Notes: a model not told the origin generated them from the sequence alone. Positions 52,226 to 62,453 are shown, counted from the first letter of the stretch. The stretch is 64,000 bases of DNA from Bradyrhizobium sp. (GCF_016219575.1 NZ_JACRMG010000027.1:62001-126000), one strand, 5' to 3'. Made by a program: numbers and translations.

Positions 52226-53109
52226 GCGCGCGCTCCCTCGAGCCCGAGAATATGGTGGCGCACGCGCTCGGTGACGAAATCGATCATCATGACGGTGACG
52301 ATGATCAGCAAGAGGATGGCGGAGACGTCCGTGTAATAGAACTTGCGGACGGCCTCGATCAAATCCTGTCCAATACCCCCGGCTCCGACGAATCCCATCA
52401 CCGCCGCACCGCGCACATTGATCTCGAACCGCAACAACGCATAGCTGGCGAAGTTCGAAAGCACCTGGGGCACGGCGCCAAACCGCACGATCTGAACCCA
52501 GCTCCCTCCGCTCGCCGCCACCCCCTCGATAGGCTTGCTGTCGATATTCTCGACGACTTCGGCGAACTGCTTGCCAAGGGCCCCCGTGGTATGGATCGCA
52601 ATGGCGAGGACGCCCGGCAGCGACCCCAGGCCAAACGCCAGCACAAAAACCAGGGCAAAGACAATCTCGGGCACGGTCCGGCAAAACTCGAGGAGGCGGC
52701 GCGTCACAAAGACGATCGTGCGCGACCTGACGAGATTTGCCGATGCCAGGAAGCACAACACGAATCCCGATATCGCGCCGGCAAGGGTTCCCACATAGGC
52801 GATCAGCAACGTATCGCCCAGAAGCCGCAGCCAGCGTTGCAATCCCCAGAACCACTCCGCGAGATCCGCCCACGCGGAAGAGAAGGACAGGCTCGGGGCA
52901 ATGCTGACAAAATAGGCCGGGAAGCGCCAGAAATTTTCCGACAGTTTCCAGAGGTCGACGTTGCCCATCCAACCGGCGGCAAGCGTGGCTATGACCAGGA
53001 GCGCCGACCCCACCCACATGCGCCGCCGCTTGGCGGCAACGGCACCGGCATAATGATCGGCGAGCTCCTGCAGCCTGGCTTGTGGGAACTCGGGGACGGC
53101 TGCTCGCAT
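52222..53109 (-). CDS. phnE1: Phosphonate ABC transporter permease (first copy)
   Basis: 295 aa from the ATG at 53109. Same family as phnE2: EVVENIDSKPIEGVAASGGSWVQIVRFGAVPQVL (EAA loop) and AAVMGFVGAGGIGQDL. Rhizobial phosphonate importers commonly have two PhnE proteins. 67 bases after phnD. Confidence 0.94.
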   Translation of the reverse strand: MRAAVPEFPQARLQELADHYAGAVAAKRRRMWVGSALLVIATLAAGWMGNVDLWKLSENFWRFPAYFVSIAPSLSFSSAWADLAEWFWGLQRWLRLLGDTLLIAYVGTLAGAISGFVLCFLASANLVRSRTIVFVTRRLLEFCRTVPEIVFALVFVLAFGLGSLPGVLAIAIHTTGALGKQFAEVVENIDSKPIEGVAASGGSWVQIVRFGAVPQVLSNFASYALLRFEINVRGAAVMGFVGAGGIGQDLIEAVRKFYYTDVSAILLLIIVTVMMIDFVTERVRHHILGLEGARA

Positions 53110-53176
53110 CTGATTTCCTGACGAGATAGCGGGCAGACCTTGCGATCTGCCCCTATCAACCGTCACCTTCGGGCGC

Positions 53177-54085
53177 TCAGGATTTCTGCTTGCGGATGCT
53201 GTCGACAAACTTGATCAGATCGACGACGGGCTCGTAGGCCTTATGGTCGACCTCGACGAAAGGCTGCTGCTTTCCTTCGTAGATCTTGTCGAACGCGGCC
53301 TTGTCCTTTGTCGCGACTTCAAGCACCGCCTTCTTGATCGCCGCCTTGAGGTCCGCGGGCAGCGAGCCGAGATACGCCATGGGCGAATTCACGATCTGCT
53401 CCGACTTGAAAATGACGCGGAAATCGGCCGCCTTCGCCATTCCCTTGCGTTCCATTCGCAGCAGGTTCGATTCCTTTTCATCGTTCCACCAGTTGAACGC
53501 AGCATCGCAGGTGCCCTGGGCAAGGCCGATCACCGCGTTCTCGTGGCTGCCCGAATAGACCACCTTGGAGAAGAACTTCTCGGGGTCGATGCCCATCTTG
53601 TCCATGGCGAAGCGGGGCACATTGTTTCCCGACGTCGAATTGGGGTCGACGAGGCAGAGATTCTTGCCCTTCAGTTCCTTGATGTCCTTGTAGCCCGAGT
53701 CGCTCTTGACGTAGAGAACCGAGTAATAGCCCTTGGTGCCGTCGCCGCTCACCTCGATCGCGAACGGCTCGACCTTGGCGCCGACGATATAGGCGCGGGC
53801 GTAGGACGCCGGACCATACATCGCGATGTGGATATTGCCGGCTCGCTGGCCTTCGATGACGGCGGCGTAATCGTTGGCGATCCGCAGCGTCACCTTGGTG
53901 CCGAGCTCGCGGGAAAGATACTCGGTCAGCGGTGTCCAACGGTCGCTGGTGCCCGAAGCGTTCTCGTCCGGAACCTTGGCGAAAACGAGTTCAGGGTACT
54001 TTGCCTTCCAGTCCTGTGCCGACGCGGCGGATGCCGAAAAAGCCAGTCCCGCCGCCAGGGCGAGCATCATACGACGGTTGATCAT
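53177..54085 (-). CDS. phnD: Phosphonate-binding periplasmic protein
   Basis: 302 aa with a signal peptide (MINRRMMLALAAGLAFSASAASAQD, cut near residue 23). Type II binding-protein fold; the SGTSDRWTPLTEYLSRELG start and the NSTSGNNVPRF loop match PhnD, where such Ser/Thr residues hold the phosphonate. 75 bases after phnC. Confidence 0.95.
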   Translation of the reverse strand: MINRRMMLALAAGLAFSASAASAQDWKAKYPELVFAKVPDENASGTSDRWTPLTEYLSRELGTKVTLRIANDYAAVIEGQRAGNIHIAMYGPASYARAYIVGAKVEPFAIEVSGDGTKGYYSVLYVKSDSGYKDIKELKGKNLCLVDPNSTSGNNVPRFAMDKMGIDPEKFFSKVVYSGSHENAVIGLAQGTCDAAFNWWNDEKESNLLRMERKGMAKAADFRVIFKSEQIVNSPMAYLGSLPADLKAAIKKAVLEVATKDKAAFDKIYEGKQQPFVEVDHKAYEPVVDLIKFVDSIRKQKS

Positions 54086-54160
54086 GACGACTCCTTTTCT
54101 TTGCAGTGACGAAGCCGGCGGATTTCCTCCGCTCGACTGCCGGATTCGCGGATACGGCCG

Positions 54161-54976
54161 TCAGGCCGCGACAACCGTGCCGAGAGCGGGAAGCTCCGGA
54201 TGGGCGGGCGCGCGCTCGGGGGCCGCGCCCATCACCTCGTCCGCCTCGAGGTCGTACAGCTCCCGCGCGATACGATCGGTCAGGGTCGCGGGTGCGCCAT
54301 CGAATACGATTCGCCCGGAAGACATGCCGATCAACCGGCCGCAATAGCTTCGCGCCAGATCGAGCGAATGCAGATTGCAGACCACGGTGATGCCGAAGTG
54401 CTTGTTGATGCGCAGCAGCGCGTCCATCACGATCCGGGTGTTGCGCGGATCAAGCGAGGCGATCGGCTCATCGGCCAGGATGATGTCCGGCTGCTGCACC
54501 AGCGCGCGTGCGATGGCGACGCGCTGCTGCTGTCCGCCCGAGAGCTGATCGGCGCGCTGCGCCGCAATCGAAGCCATGTCGAACTGCTCGAGCGCCGACA
54601 TCGCAATGGCCTTGTCCTGATCGGGCCACAGCTGGGCCAGCGCACGCCATGTCGGCACCGCGGCGAGCCGCCCCATCAGAACGTTGGTCAGCACATCGAG
54701 CCGGCCGACCAGATTGAATTGCTGGAAAATCATCGCCGAACGCGCACGCCACTGCCGCAGGTCGCGGCCGCGCAGCGCGGTGACGTCGACACCCTCGAAC
54801 AGGATGCGGCCTTCGGAGGGGTCGGCAAGCCGATTGATCATGCGCAGAAGCGTTGACTTGCCGGCGCCCGAGCGGCCGATCACGCCGACGAAGCTGCCCG
54901 GCTCAATCGAGAAGGATGCGTTGTCGACCGCGGCTTTTGTGCCGAACCGGCACGTCAAACCTTCCACCACCAGCAT
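54161..54976 (-). CDS. phnC: Phosphonate ABC transporter ATPase
   Basis: 271 aa from the ATG at 54976, which has GGAG six bases upstream; an in-frame GTG four codons earlier lies on that ribosome site and is rejected. Walker A GRSGAGKST, signature LSGGQQQRVAIA, Walker B IILADEPIASLD. First gene of phnCDE1E2, behind a PHO box. Confidence 0.95.
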   Translation of the reverse strand: MLVVEGLTCRFGTKAAVDNASFSIEPGSFVGVIGRSGAGKSTLLRMINRLADPSEGRILFEGVDVTALRGRDLRQWRARSAMIFQQFNLVGRLDVLTNVLMGRLAAVPTWRALAQLWPDQDKAIAMSALEQFDMASIAAQRADQLSGGQQQRVAIARALVQQPDIILADEPIASLDPRNTRIVMDALLRINKHFGITVVCNLHSLDLARSYCGRLIGMSSGRIVFDGAPATLTDRIARELYDLEADEVMGAAPERAPAHPELPALGTVVAA

Positions 54977-55022
54977 GCAATGCTCCACCGCGTCGTCCTT
55001 ACCCGATCGCTAAAGGAGGGAT

Positions 55023-55040
55023 CTTACAGTTGTGTGACAG
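55023..55040 (-). promoter_or_regulatory. PHO box of phnCDE1E2
   Basis: In the phnC direction CTGTCAC-ACAA-CTGTAAG: two PhoB half-sites (6/7 and 5/7) with the exact 11-base repeat. It lies about 47 bases before the phnC start. The -10 is poor (TAGCGA ten bases on). Confidence 0.65.
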
Positions 55041-55078
55041 TCGCGCTGCGCTGCGGCAGCCGTCCACACCATGATCTT

Positions 55079-55107
55079 CTGTCATCGAGATGTCATGACA
55101 CTGTCAT
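55079..55107 (+). promoter_or_regulatory. Triple PHO box of the divergent phn operon
   Basis: CTGTCAT-CGAG-ATGTCAT-GACA-CTGTCAT: three half-sites at 11-base intervals (55079, 55090, 55101), two of them perfect. It lies 50 bases before the transferase gene and back to back with the phnC box. Confidence 0.78.
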
Positions 55108-55157
55108 CGAGCACACAGAAGACGTGGCCTGCTCATTTCGCCCGCAGGGAAATCCAG

Positions 55158-55823
55158 ATGGCCGGCAAGCAGCTTTCGGTCCAACCGACCGTCGACCCCA
55201 CCGCTTCCGTTCGCGACTGCAAGCTCGGCACCTTTACCGAGGTCGGCGCCCGCACCATCCTGCTCGAAGTGGCGATGGACGATTATTCCTATGTCGTCAA
55301 CGACTCCCAGATCACCTACACGACGATCGGCAAGTTCTGCTCCATCGCCGCAATGACGCGGATCAATCCCGGCAATCACCCGATGCACCGCGCTACCCAG
55401 GCGCACTTCACCTATCGCGCCAGCGCGTATTTTGCGGGCGAAGGTGATGACGCCGAGTTCTTCGCCTGGCGGCGCCAGCATCACGTTCATATCGGCCATG
55501 ACGTATGGATCGGCCATGGCGCGGTCGTGCTGCCGGGCAAGAACGTCGGCACCGGCGCGGTGATCGCCGCCGGCGCGATCGTCACCAAGGACGTCCCGGC
55601 CTACACCGTCGTCGGCGGCAATCCGGCGCGGCCGATCAAGCGGCGATTCCCGGAAGCCGTCGCCGGCCGTCTCGCCGACCTCGCCTGGTGGGACTGGGAC
55701 CACGAGATGCTGCGCCGGGCGCTGCCCGATTTCAGAAAACTCGCCCTCGAGGACTTCCTCGACAAATACGAGGCGGCCTCCGCCGGACATGTTCACAGCA
55801 AACGACGAAGTGCGACATCGTGA
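55158..55823 (+). CDS. Phosphonate-associated hexapeptide-repeat acetyltransferase-like protein
   Basis: 221 aa from the ATG at 55158 (GCAGGGA upstream). Left-handed beta-helix repeats (VHIGHDVWIGHGAVVLPGKNVGTGAVIAAGAIVTKDVPAY) end in VVGGNPARPIKRRF, as in xenobiotic acetyltransferases. This family member is regularly found in phn clusters of rhizobia; its substrate is not established, but acetylation of aminoalkylphosphonates, the job of PhnO elsewhere, is a reasonable guess. GTGA overlap with the next gene. Confidence 0.88.
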   Translation: MAGKQLSVQPTVDPTASVRDCKLGTFTEVGARTILLEVAMDDYSYVVNDSQITYTTIGKFCSIAAMTRINPGNHPMHRATQAHFTYRASAYFAGEGDDAEFFAWRRQHHVHIGHDVWIGHGAVVLPGKNVGTGAVIAAGAIVTKDVPAYTVVGGNPARPIKRRFPEAVAGRLADLAWWDWDHEMLRRALPDFRKLALEDFLDKYEAASAGHVHSKRRSATS

Positions 55824-57013
55824 CCGACATTCTTGTTGAAGGCGGCCGGATTCTGCTTGGCGACGAATTCGCGGATGCCGCGCTGCGGATTGCAGGTCGC
55901 GACATTCATGCGGTCGGAGCCGATCATGGGCATAGCGCGGTTACGATCGATGCCCGTGGACTCCTGGTGCTGCCCGGCATCGTCGATCTGCATGGCGATG
56001 CCTTCGAACGGCAGATGATGCCCCGCCCCGGCGTGGACTTCCCTATCGACGTCGCGCTCGTCGACAGCGACCGGCAGGCGATCGCCAACGGCATCACCAC
56101 GGTGTTTCATGCCGCCACCTGGTCGTGGGAACCGGGCCTGCGCAGCGGCGACAATGCGCGGCGCCTGCTGGAGGCGATCGAAGGCCTGCGGCCGCAGCTT
56201 GCGGCGGATACCCGCTTCCATCTTCGCCACGAAACCTACAATCTGGACGCCGAGGCCGAGATCGGGGAATGGCTGTCGGAAGGCCGGATCGACCTTTTTG
56301 CCTTCAACGATCACATGGACGCAACGGTTGGCGACCTCGCCAAGCCGCAGAAGCGCAACCGCATGGTCGAGCGCACCGGATTGTCCGGCGCTGCGTTCGA
56401 CGATCTGGTGCAGCGCATCGTCGCGCGCGCCCACGACGTGCCGGCGTCGATCGAACGGCTGGCGACGGCCGCCCGCGCTGCCGGCGTGAAAATGCTTTCC
56501 CATGACGACGACAGTCCGCAGATGCGCAAGGCCTTTCGCGTCCAGGGCGTAGCGATCGCCGAATTCCCGGTCAACGAGGCAACCGCCCGCGAGGCCGCAG
56601 ATGGCGGCGACTTCATCGTGTTCGGCGCGCCCAACGTGGTGCGCGGCGGCAGCCACACCGGCTGGACCAGGGCATCCGACATGATCGCCAAGGGCCTTTG
56701 CTCGATACTGGCTTCCGACTACTACTATCCGGCGCAACTGCTCGCCGCATTCCGGCTTGCCGTCGACGGCATCCTGCCGCTCGCACAGGCCTGGCAGCTG
56801 ATATCCGCTGCGCCCGCGCAGGCGGCGGGCCTAGCCGACCGCGGCAAGCTGGCCGCGGGGCACCGCGCCGACATCATCCTCGTGGACGACAAAGTGCCGC
56901 TGCGCCCGCGCATCGTTGCCGTCATCGCCGCCGGCAGGCTGGTGCATCTGACCGAGGCAGGCCGCCTCATGCAGACTGCGCCGACATCGCGCCGGGCGGT
57001 TGCGGCGGCCTGA
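55820..57013 (+). CDS. PhnM-like amidohydrolase (second copy)
   Basis: 397 aa from a GTG at 55820 that overlaps the previous stop (GTGA). Clearly related to PhnM: LPGIVDLHGD, FHLRHE (H137, E138), MLSHDDDSP, FGAPNVVRGGSHTG, LASDYYYPAQLL. It differs from the operon PhnM at two metal-site positions: A61 where PhnM has H64, and His where PhnM has C143. It is either an isofunctional PhnM or one with a shifted substrate. PHO-box operon. Confidence 0.9.
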   Translation: MTDILVEGGRILLGDEFADAALRIAGRDIHAVGADHGHSAVTIDARGLLVLPGIVDLHGDAFERQMMPRPGVDFPIDVALVDSDRQAIANGITTVFHAATWSWEPGLRSGDNARRLLEAIEGLRPQLAADTRFHLRHETYNLDAEAEIGEWLSEGRIDLFAFNDHMDATVGDLAKPQKRNRMVERTGLSGAAFDDLVQRIVARAHDVPASIERLATAARAAGVKMLSHDDDSPQMRKAFRVQGVAIAEFPVNEATAREAADGGDFIVFGAPNVVRGGSHTGWTRASDMIAKGLCSILASDYYYPAQLLAAFRLAVDGILPLAQAWQLISAAPAQAAGLADRGKLAAGHRADIILVDDKVPLRPRIVAVIAAGRLVHLTEAGRLMQTAPTSRRAVAAA

Positions 57014-57034
57014 GGCGTCGCTACAGTCCAGCCG

Positions 57035-57745
57035 ATGGCGAACTTCCCGCGTTATGCAATCTACTTTGCGGCCGAGCCCGGCAGCGTTCTCGATCGCTTC
57101 GGCGTCGAGCTGCTCGGCTACGACGCCTGCCAAGGCATCGACGTGCCCTTTCCCGCCGGACTTCCCGCGGGCTGGCGCGAGATGACCCAGGATCCGCGCA
57201 AATACGGCTTCCATGCCACCCTGAAGCCGCCGATGGCGCTCGCGCCGGGCATGAGCGAAGTCGATCTGATCGCCGCCTGCGCGGCCTTCGCCGGCACGCC
57301 GCGCGCCATTCCAATTATCAGGCCCGTCGTCGACGTCATCAGCGGATTTGTTGCGATCGTGCCAGCCTCGGCTTCCGCCGATCTCGAACGCCTTGCCGCC
57401 GACTGCGTGCGCGAATTCGATCCGCTCCGGGCGCCGCTGACGGCAGACGATCGCGCCCGGCGCAATCCGTCGAAGCTCACGCCGCGGCAGCGCGACTATC
57501 TCAATCGCTGGGGATATCCGTACGTCTTCGAGGAGTTTCGCTTTCACATGACGCTGACCGGCCGGCTGGAGGGCAAATCCCAGACCTCCGTTCTGGCGAC
57601 GCTGCAGCACCGTTTTCGCGACGTTGGCGTGAATGAGTTGTCGATCGACCGGATTGCGCTGTTTCGACAGGACGCTGCCGACCGGCGATTCCGGGCCATC
57701 GGCACTTGGCTGCTCCAGCGCGCGTCTCACGGTACGCTCGGTTAG
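57035..57745 (+). CDS. DUF1045 phosphonate-cluster protein (2H phosphoesterase-like)
   Basis: 236 aa. Two HxT motifs, H60-A-T62 and H171-M-T173, about 110 residues apart, the mark of the 2H phosphoesterase fold. This family is associated with phn operons. No phnP (cyclic phosphate diesterase) is in this window, so the protein may open the 5-phosphoribosyl 1,2-cyclic phosphate made by PhnJ; this is inference. 21 bases after the PhnM-like gene. Confidence 0.85.
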   Translation: MANFPRYAIYFAAEPGSVLDRFGVELLGYDACQGIDVPFPAGLPAGWREMTQDPRKYGFHATLKPPMALAPGMSEVDLIAACAAFAGTPRAIPIIRPVVDVISGFVAIVPASASADLERLAADCVREFDPLRAPLTADDRARRNPSKLTPRQRDYLNRWGYPYVFEEFRFHMTLTGRLEGKSQTSVLATLQHRFRDVGVNELSIDRIALFRQDAADRRFRAIGTWLLQRASHGTLG

Positions 57746-57776
57746 GCACCAGGCCCTTGCGCCCAATGTCCCGACG

Positions 57777-58733
57777 CTAGCGGTTCAGCCAACGCCGCGC
57801 AAAGCCAAGCAGCCCCTGCGGCAGGAAGATGATCATGGCGATGAAGATGAACCCGAGCGGGATCAAATAGGGAAACTGCTCGCCGAACAGGCGGCCAAGC
57901 AGTTCGCGCAGCAGGAGAAAGAACCCGGCGCCAACGATCGGGCCGAGCAGCGTCCCGATGCCGCCCATGACGTTGAATATCACGGTCTCGCCCGACACCA
58001 GGAAGTAGACGAAATCAGGCGCCGCGAAACGATTTTGAATCGCATAGAGCACGCCGGCGAGACCCGCGAACAGGCCGGACAGCATCACCGCCACGATCTT
58101 GTAGCGCTCGACCGGATAGCCGATGGCGCGCGTGCGCGGCTCGTTCTCGCGTATTGACTGCAACACCATGCCGAATGGCGATTGCATGATCCGCCGCAGA
58201 ATGAGGTAGGACGCCGCCACTACCGCCAATACGAACCAGTGCAGCGTTGCGGTATCGAAGGGCGTGGAAAACAGACCGAAGAACGACAGCGCCGGACGAC
58301 GGAACGTGAGTCCATTCTCGCCCCCGGTCATAGCGGTCCAGGTAAAGATGATGACGTAGAATATCTGGCTGAAGATCAAAGTCGTGATGGCGAAATAGAT
58401 GTCGCGCAGCCGGGTCGAGAAATAGGCGACGAACAACGCCACGGTGCCGGCGCCGGCCAGTCCGAAGATGATGGCGAGCCACAGATTGGGCGGGCTGACG
58501 ATGAGCAGCGCCGCCGCCGCGCCGTACATGCCGAGCCCGAAGAACGCCGAGTGACCGAATGAGACCATGCCGGTGTAGCCGATCAGGATATCGGACGACA
58601 TTGCCAGCAGGCCCCAGATCAGGATTTCGGTCAGGAACCGGCGCCAGAACTCCGGCAGCACCAGCGGTGCAATGATCAGCAGCGCCATGACGACGCAGAA
58701 GCCTGCCCAGTATATTTTCTGGTGACGTGTCAT
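57777..58733 (-). CDS. Branched-chain-amino-acid-type ABC transporter permease (LivM family)
   Basis: 318 aa with about eight to ten hydrophobic spans and the LivM-type loop QSIRENEPRTRAIGYPVERYKIVAVMLSGLFAGLAGVLYA. Last gene of a five-gene importer operon read leftward; ATGA overlap with the LivH-type gene. The substrate cannot be read from the sequence; the family handles branched-chain amino acids, urea, amides and aromatic acids. Confidence 0.9.
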   Translation of the reverse strand: MTRHQKIYWAGFCVVMALLIIAPLVLPEFWRRFLTEILIWGLLAMSSDILIGYTGMVSFGHSAFFGLGMYGAAAALLIVSPPNLWLAIIFGLAGAGTVALFVAYFSTRLRDIYFAITTLIFSQIFYVIIFTWTAMTGGENGLTFRRPALSFFGLFSTPFDTATLHWFVLAVVAASYLILRRIMQSPFGMVLQSIRENEPRTRAIGYPVERYKIVAVMLSGLFAGLAGVLYAIQNRFAAPDFVYFLVSGETVIFNVMGGIGTLLGPIVGAGFFLLLRELLGRLFGEQFPYLIPLGFIFIAMIIFLPQGLLGFARRWLNR

Positions 58734-59626
58734 TTCGGTGTCGGCACAAACAGGCCAGTGGGCCTGAACAGGAGGGTGAGGATCAACACGACAAAGGAGA
58801 CGATCACCGCCTGCGACGGGTTGACCCAGATCGAGGCGTAGGATTCCAGGAGACTGACGAAGATCGCAGCCGCGATCGAACCGCCCAGATTCCCCATGCC
58901 GCCGACCACGACGACGATGAACGCCTTGAGCACCCAGTCGAGCCCCATGGTGTGATTGACGCCGACCAGCGGCGCAAACAGCACGCCGCTCGCCGCGGCC
59001 ATGCCGGCGCCGATCGCGAACACGCCGGTGTAGACCAGCGGCACCGGGATGCCCATCGCCTGCGCCATGACGCGATCCTGGGTCGTGGCGCGGATCCAGA
59101 CGCCGAACTTGCTGTATTTCAGGAAGAGCCAGAAGCCGCCGATGATGACGGCCGACAGCGCGGCGATCAGAATGCGGTACCAGGGATACTCGAGGTAGAA
59201 CAGGATGAAATGGCTGGTAATCGGCTCGTTGATCTTGCGTGACGTCGGTCCGAACTGCCAGAGCGCGTAGTTCTGCAGGATCAGCGAAATGCCGAAGGTG
59301 ACCAGGATGGTGTTGAGCGGATCGCGTCCGATCAGCGGCCGTAACGTCACGACTTGCAAGGCCGCCCCGATCAGCGCCACCGTCAGCGTAGCGATGAAGA
59401 GCGCCAGCCAGAAACTACCGGTCCCCACCATGACAATGACGCCGACATAGGCGCCGAGCATGAACAATTCGCCATGGGCGAAGTTCACCACGTCCATGAT
59501 GCCGAAGATCAGGGTCAGCCCGGAAGCGACCAGCGCCAGGATCATGCCGGTGACGATGCCGTTGACCGTCTGGATCAGCAGCTGATCGTAGGGAAAGGTC
59601 TGGAAAAATTGGGCGACGGCGTCCAT
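58730..59626 (-). CDS. Branched-chain-amino-acid-type ABC transporter permease (LivH family)
   Basis: 298 aa. Family stretches: NGIVTGMILALVASGLTLIFGIMDVVNFAHGELFMLGAY and the loop RATTQDRVMAQAMGIPV, then GVNHTMGLDWVLKAFIVVVVGGMGNLGG. Pairs with the LivM-type permease; three bases from the ATPase gene upstream. Confidence 0.9.
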   Translation of the reverse strand: MDAVAQFFQTFPYDQLLIQTVNGIVTGMILALVASGLTLIFGIMDVVNFAHGELFMLGAYVGVIVMVGTGSFWLALFIATLTVALIGAALQVVTLRPLIGRDPLNTILVTFGISLILQNYALWQFGPTSRKINEPITSHFILFYLEYPWYRILIAALSAVIIGGFWLFLKYSKFGVWIRATTQDRVMAQAMGIPVPLVYTGVFAIGAGMAAASGVLFAPLVGVNHTMGLDWVLKAFIVVVVGGMGNLGGSIAAAIFVSLLESYASIWVNPSQAVIVSFVVLILTLLFRPTGLFVPTPK

Positions 59627-59629
59627 CGC

Positions 59630-60363
<734 letters not shown>

Positions 60364-60367
<4 letters not shown>

Positions 60368-61158
60368 GTCTTGAGGTAGACCTCCAGTACTTTCGGGTTC
60401 TTCTGGATTTCCTGGGGCGTACCTTCGGCGAGGATTTCTCCGTAGTCCAGCACCGTGATGCGGTCGGCGAGCTCCATCACCACCTGCATGTCGTGCTCGA
60501 CGATGAGGATCGTCAGATCTTTCCTGATCTTGCGCACCAGTTGCATGGTGTCGTGGGTCTCGGCCGCGCTCATGCCGGCGGTCGGCTCGTCCAGGCAAAG
60601 CAGTTTCGGCTCGGTCGCAAGCGCTATACCGATTTCGAGATTGCGCTGCTCGCCGTGCGACAGGTTGGCAGCAAATTCATCGGCCTTGCCGAGCAGGCCG
60701 ACCGACTCGAGCGCCGTCACCGCCTTCTCGTTGATGTCGGCGAAGTTGCTGTGGTGCGAGATCATGTTCCAGGCGTGCCGGCGCGATTGCGCGGCGATGC
60801 GCACGTTCTCGCGCACCGTGGCGTTCGGCATGATGCTCGTGATCTGGTAGGAGCGCGCGATGCCCTTCTGCGAAATGACGTTGGCGGGCAGGCCGGTGAT
60901 CTCGTCGCCGTTGAAGACAATCCTGCCGGAGGTCGGCCGCAATACGCCGGTCAGGCAATTGAAGAAGGTGCTCTTGCCCGCGCCGTTCGGCCCGATGATG
61001 GCGTGAATCTGGTCACGCTGAACCGAGAAATTCACCTGGGAAAGCGCCGCCAGCCCGCCGAATCGGACGGTCAGCAGTTCAGTTGTCAGCACAGAACCCC
61101 CGCCCCCTCCCCGGCTGCTATCCGGGGAGCGCTTTTCGGTCACCGCTTGCCCGTTCAC
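60364..61158 (-). CDS. ABC transporter ATPase (LivG family)
   Basis: 264 aa from a GTG at 61158 that overlaps the binding-protein stop (GTGA). Walker A GPNGAGKST, signature LSHGEQRNLEIG, Walker B LLCLDEPTAGMS, and the LivG-type insert with GIARSYQITSIMPNATVREN. A Gly-rich N-terminal stretch precedes the domain; a later start at VLTTELL is possible. Confidence 0.92.
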
Positions 61159-62453
61159 GCCGCGGAGAACTTGCAGGCTGGAGGGAAGATCGTCTTGGCA
61201 CCGGGAATCGTCTCGGTGATGCGATGCTTGCCGCCCTTGATCTCGAAGATGACCTCCAGCGGGAACGCCTGGTGATCTTCCTTGCGCAGCACCTTGTCGC
61301 CGGTGAAGAAGTCGTCGCTCAGCTTCATTTCCAGCCCTTCAAGCGACTCGATCAGCTTCATCGTGTCCTTGCGGCCTTCGAACTTGGACTTCTCCATGCC
61401 GACTTTCAGGGCGTTCATGGCCTCGAAATTCGACTGCACATAGCGGTCGGGCAGCGGCCCGGTCGGATCGATCTTGGCCAACCGCGCCTTGGCATCGTCG
61501 AAGAACTTGCGGTGATGGGTCGTATCGAACGGCCCCTCGAACACCGGGATGTAGCGGTTGATGCCGACGAAGCCCTCGATCTTGTTGCCGAGCGCCGGCA
61601 GATTGATCGGTTCGGCAATCGCGCCGTCGCCGGCCCACTTGTACTTCTTGGTCAGGCCGAGATCGAACGCCTGGTTGCCGATGGTGATCCCGTCCTTGCC
61701 GAAGAAAATGCCGAACAGGCCGTCGAAGTCGCCCTGGATCTTGGACAGGAACGGCGTCATGTCGGCGGTGCCGAGAGGAATGCCGGTGGTGCCGACCACT
61801 TCGCCGCCGCCCTTCCTGATTTCGTCGGCATAGGCGTCGCGCGTGGACTGGCCCCAGGAATAATCGGCAAAGGCGATGTGCCACTTCTTGCCCATCTTGT
61901 TCAGGACGGGGCCGAAGGCGACCGCTTGCGCCGGCGCGTAGTCGTGAACGCGGAAGCTATAGCGATTGCACTTGGTGGTGGTGAGCGTGGTGTCGAGGCA
62001 CACGCTGATCATGTTGACGATCTTGGCCTCTTCCCAGACCGGCATGCAGGCAAGACAGATGTTGGACAGAAAACCGCCGACGTGAACGTCGATCTGGTCC
62101 TCTTCGACCATCTTCAGCGTCTTGCGGCGCGCGACGTCGGGTTTGGACTCGTCGTCCGAGATCACCAGCTCGACCGGACGGCCATTGATGCCACCGTTCT
62201 TGTTGATGCGATCGACCGCCATTTGCAGGCCGACAATCGCGGTCTTGCCGCCAAGCGCTGCCGCGCCGGACAGCGGCTGTTCAGAGCCGATCTTGAAGGC
62301 CTTGGCAGCGCCGAAAGCCGCCCGCCACGGCGCCGGCACCAGCATCGCAGCGCCGATAGCGCCGGCACCCCAACCCACCAGACGGCGGCGCGTTACTTTG
62401 CCGCTGTACCAGAAGTCTTTAGCCCACTCCTCGTCTTTCCACTTCTCAGCCAT
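61155..62453 (-). CDS. Branched-chain-amino-acid-type ABC substrate-binding protein with Tat signal
   Basis: 432 aa from the ATG at 62453 (GGAGG eight bases upstream). Residues 21-23 (TRRRLVGWG) and the following hydrophobic run form a probable twin-arginine signal, unusual for this class. Type I periplasmic fold (KIGSEQPLSGAAALGGKTAIVGLQMAVDRIN...). A Cys pair in NICLACMPVWEE is notable. Encoded first in its operon, so expected in excess over the permeases. Ligand unknown. Confidence 0.9.
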   Translation of the reverse strand: MAEKWKDEEWAKDFWYSGKVTRRRLVGWGAGAIGAAMLVPAPWRAAFGAAKAFKIGSEQPLSGAAALGGKTAIVGLQMAVDRINKNGGINGRPVELVISDDESKPDVARRKTLKMVEEDQIDVHVGGFLSNICLACMPVWEEAKIVNMISVCLDTTLTTTKCNRYSFRVHDYAPAQAVAFGPVLNKMGKKWHIAFADYSWGQSTRDAYADEIRKGGGEVVGTTGIPLGTADMTPFLSKIQGDFDGLFGIFFGKDGITIGNQAFDLGLTKKYKWAGDGAIAEPINLPALGNKIEGFVGINRYIPVFEGPFDTTHHRKFFDDAKARLAKIDPTGPLPDRYVQSNFEAMNALKVGMEKSKFEGRKDTMKLIESLEGLEMKLSDDFFTGDKVLRKEDHQAFPLEVIFEIKGGKHRITETIPGAKTIFPPACKFSAA

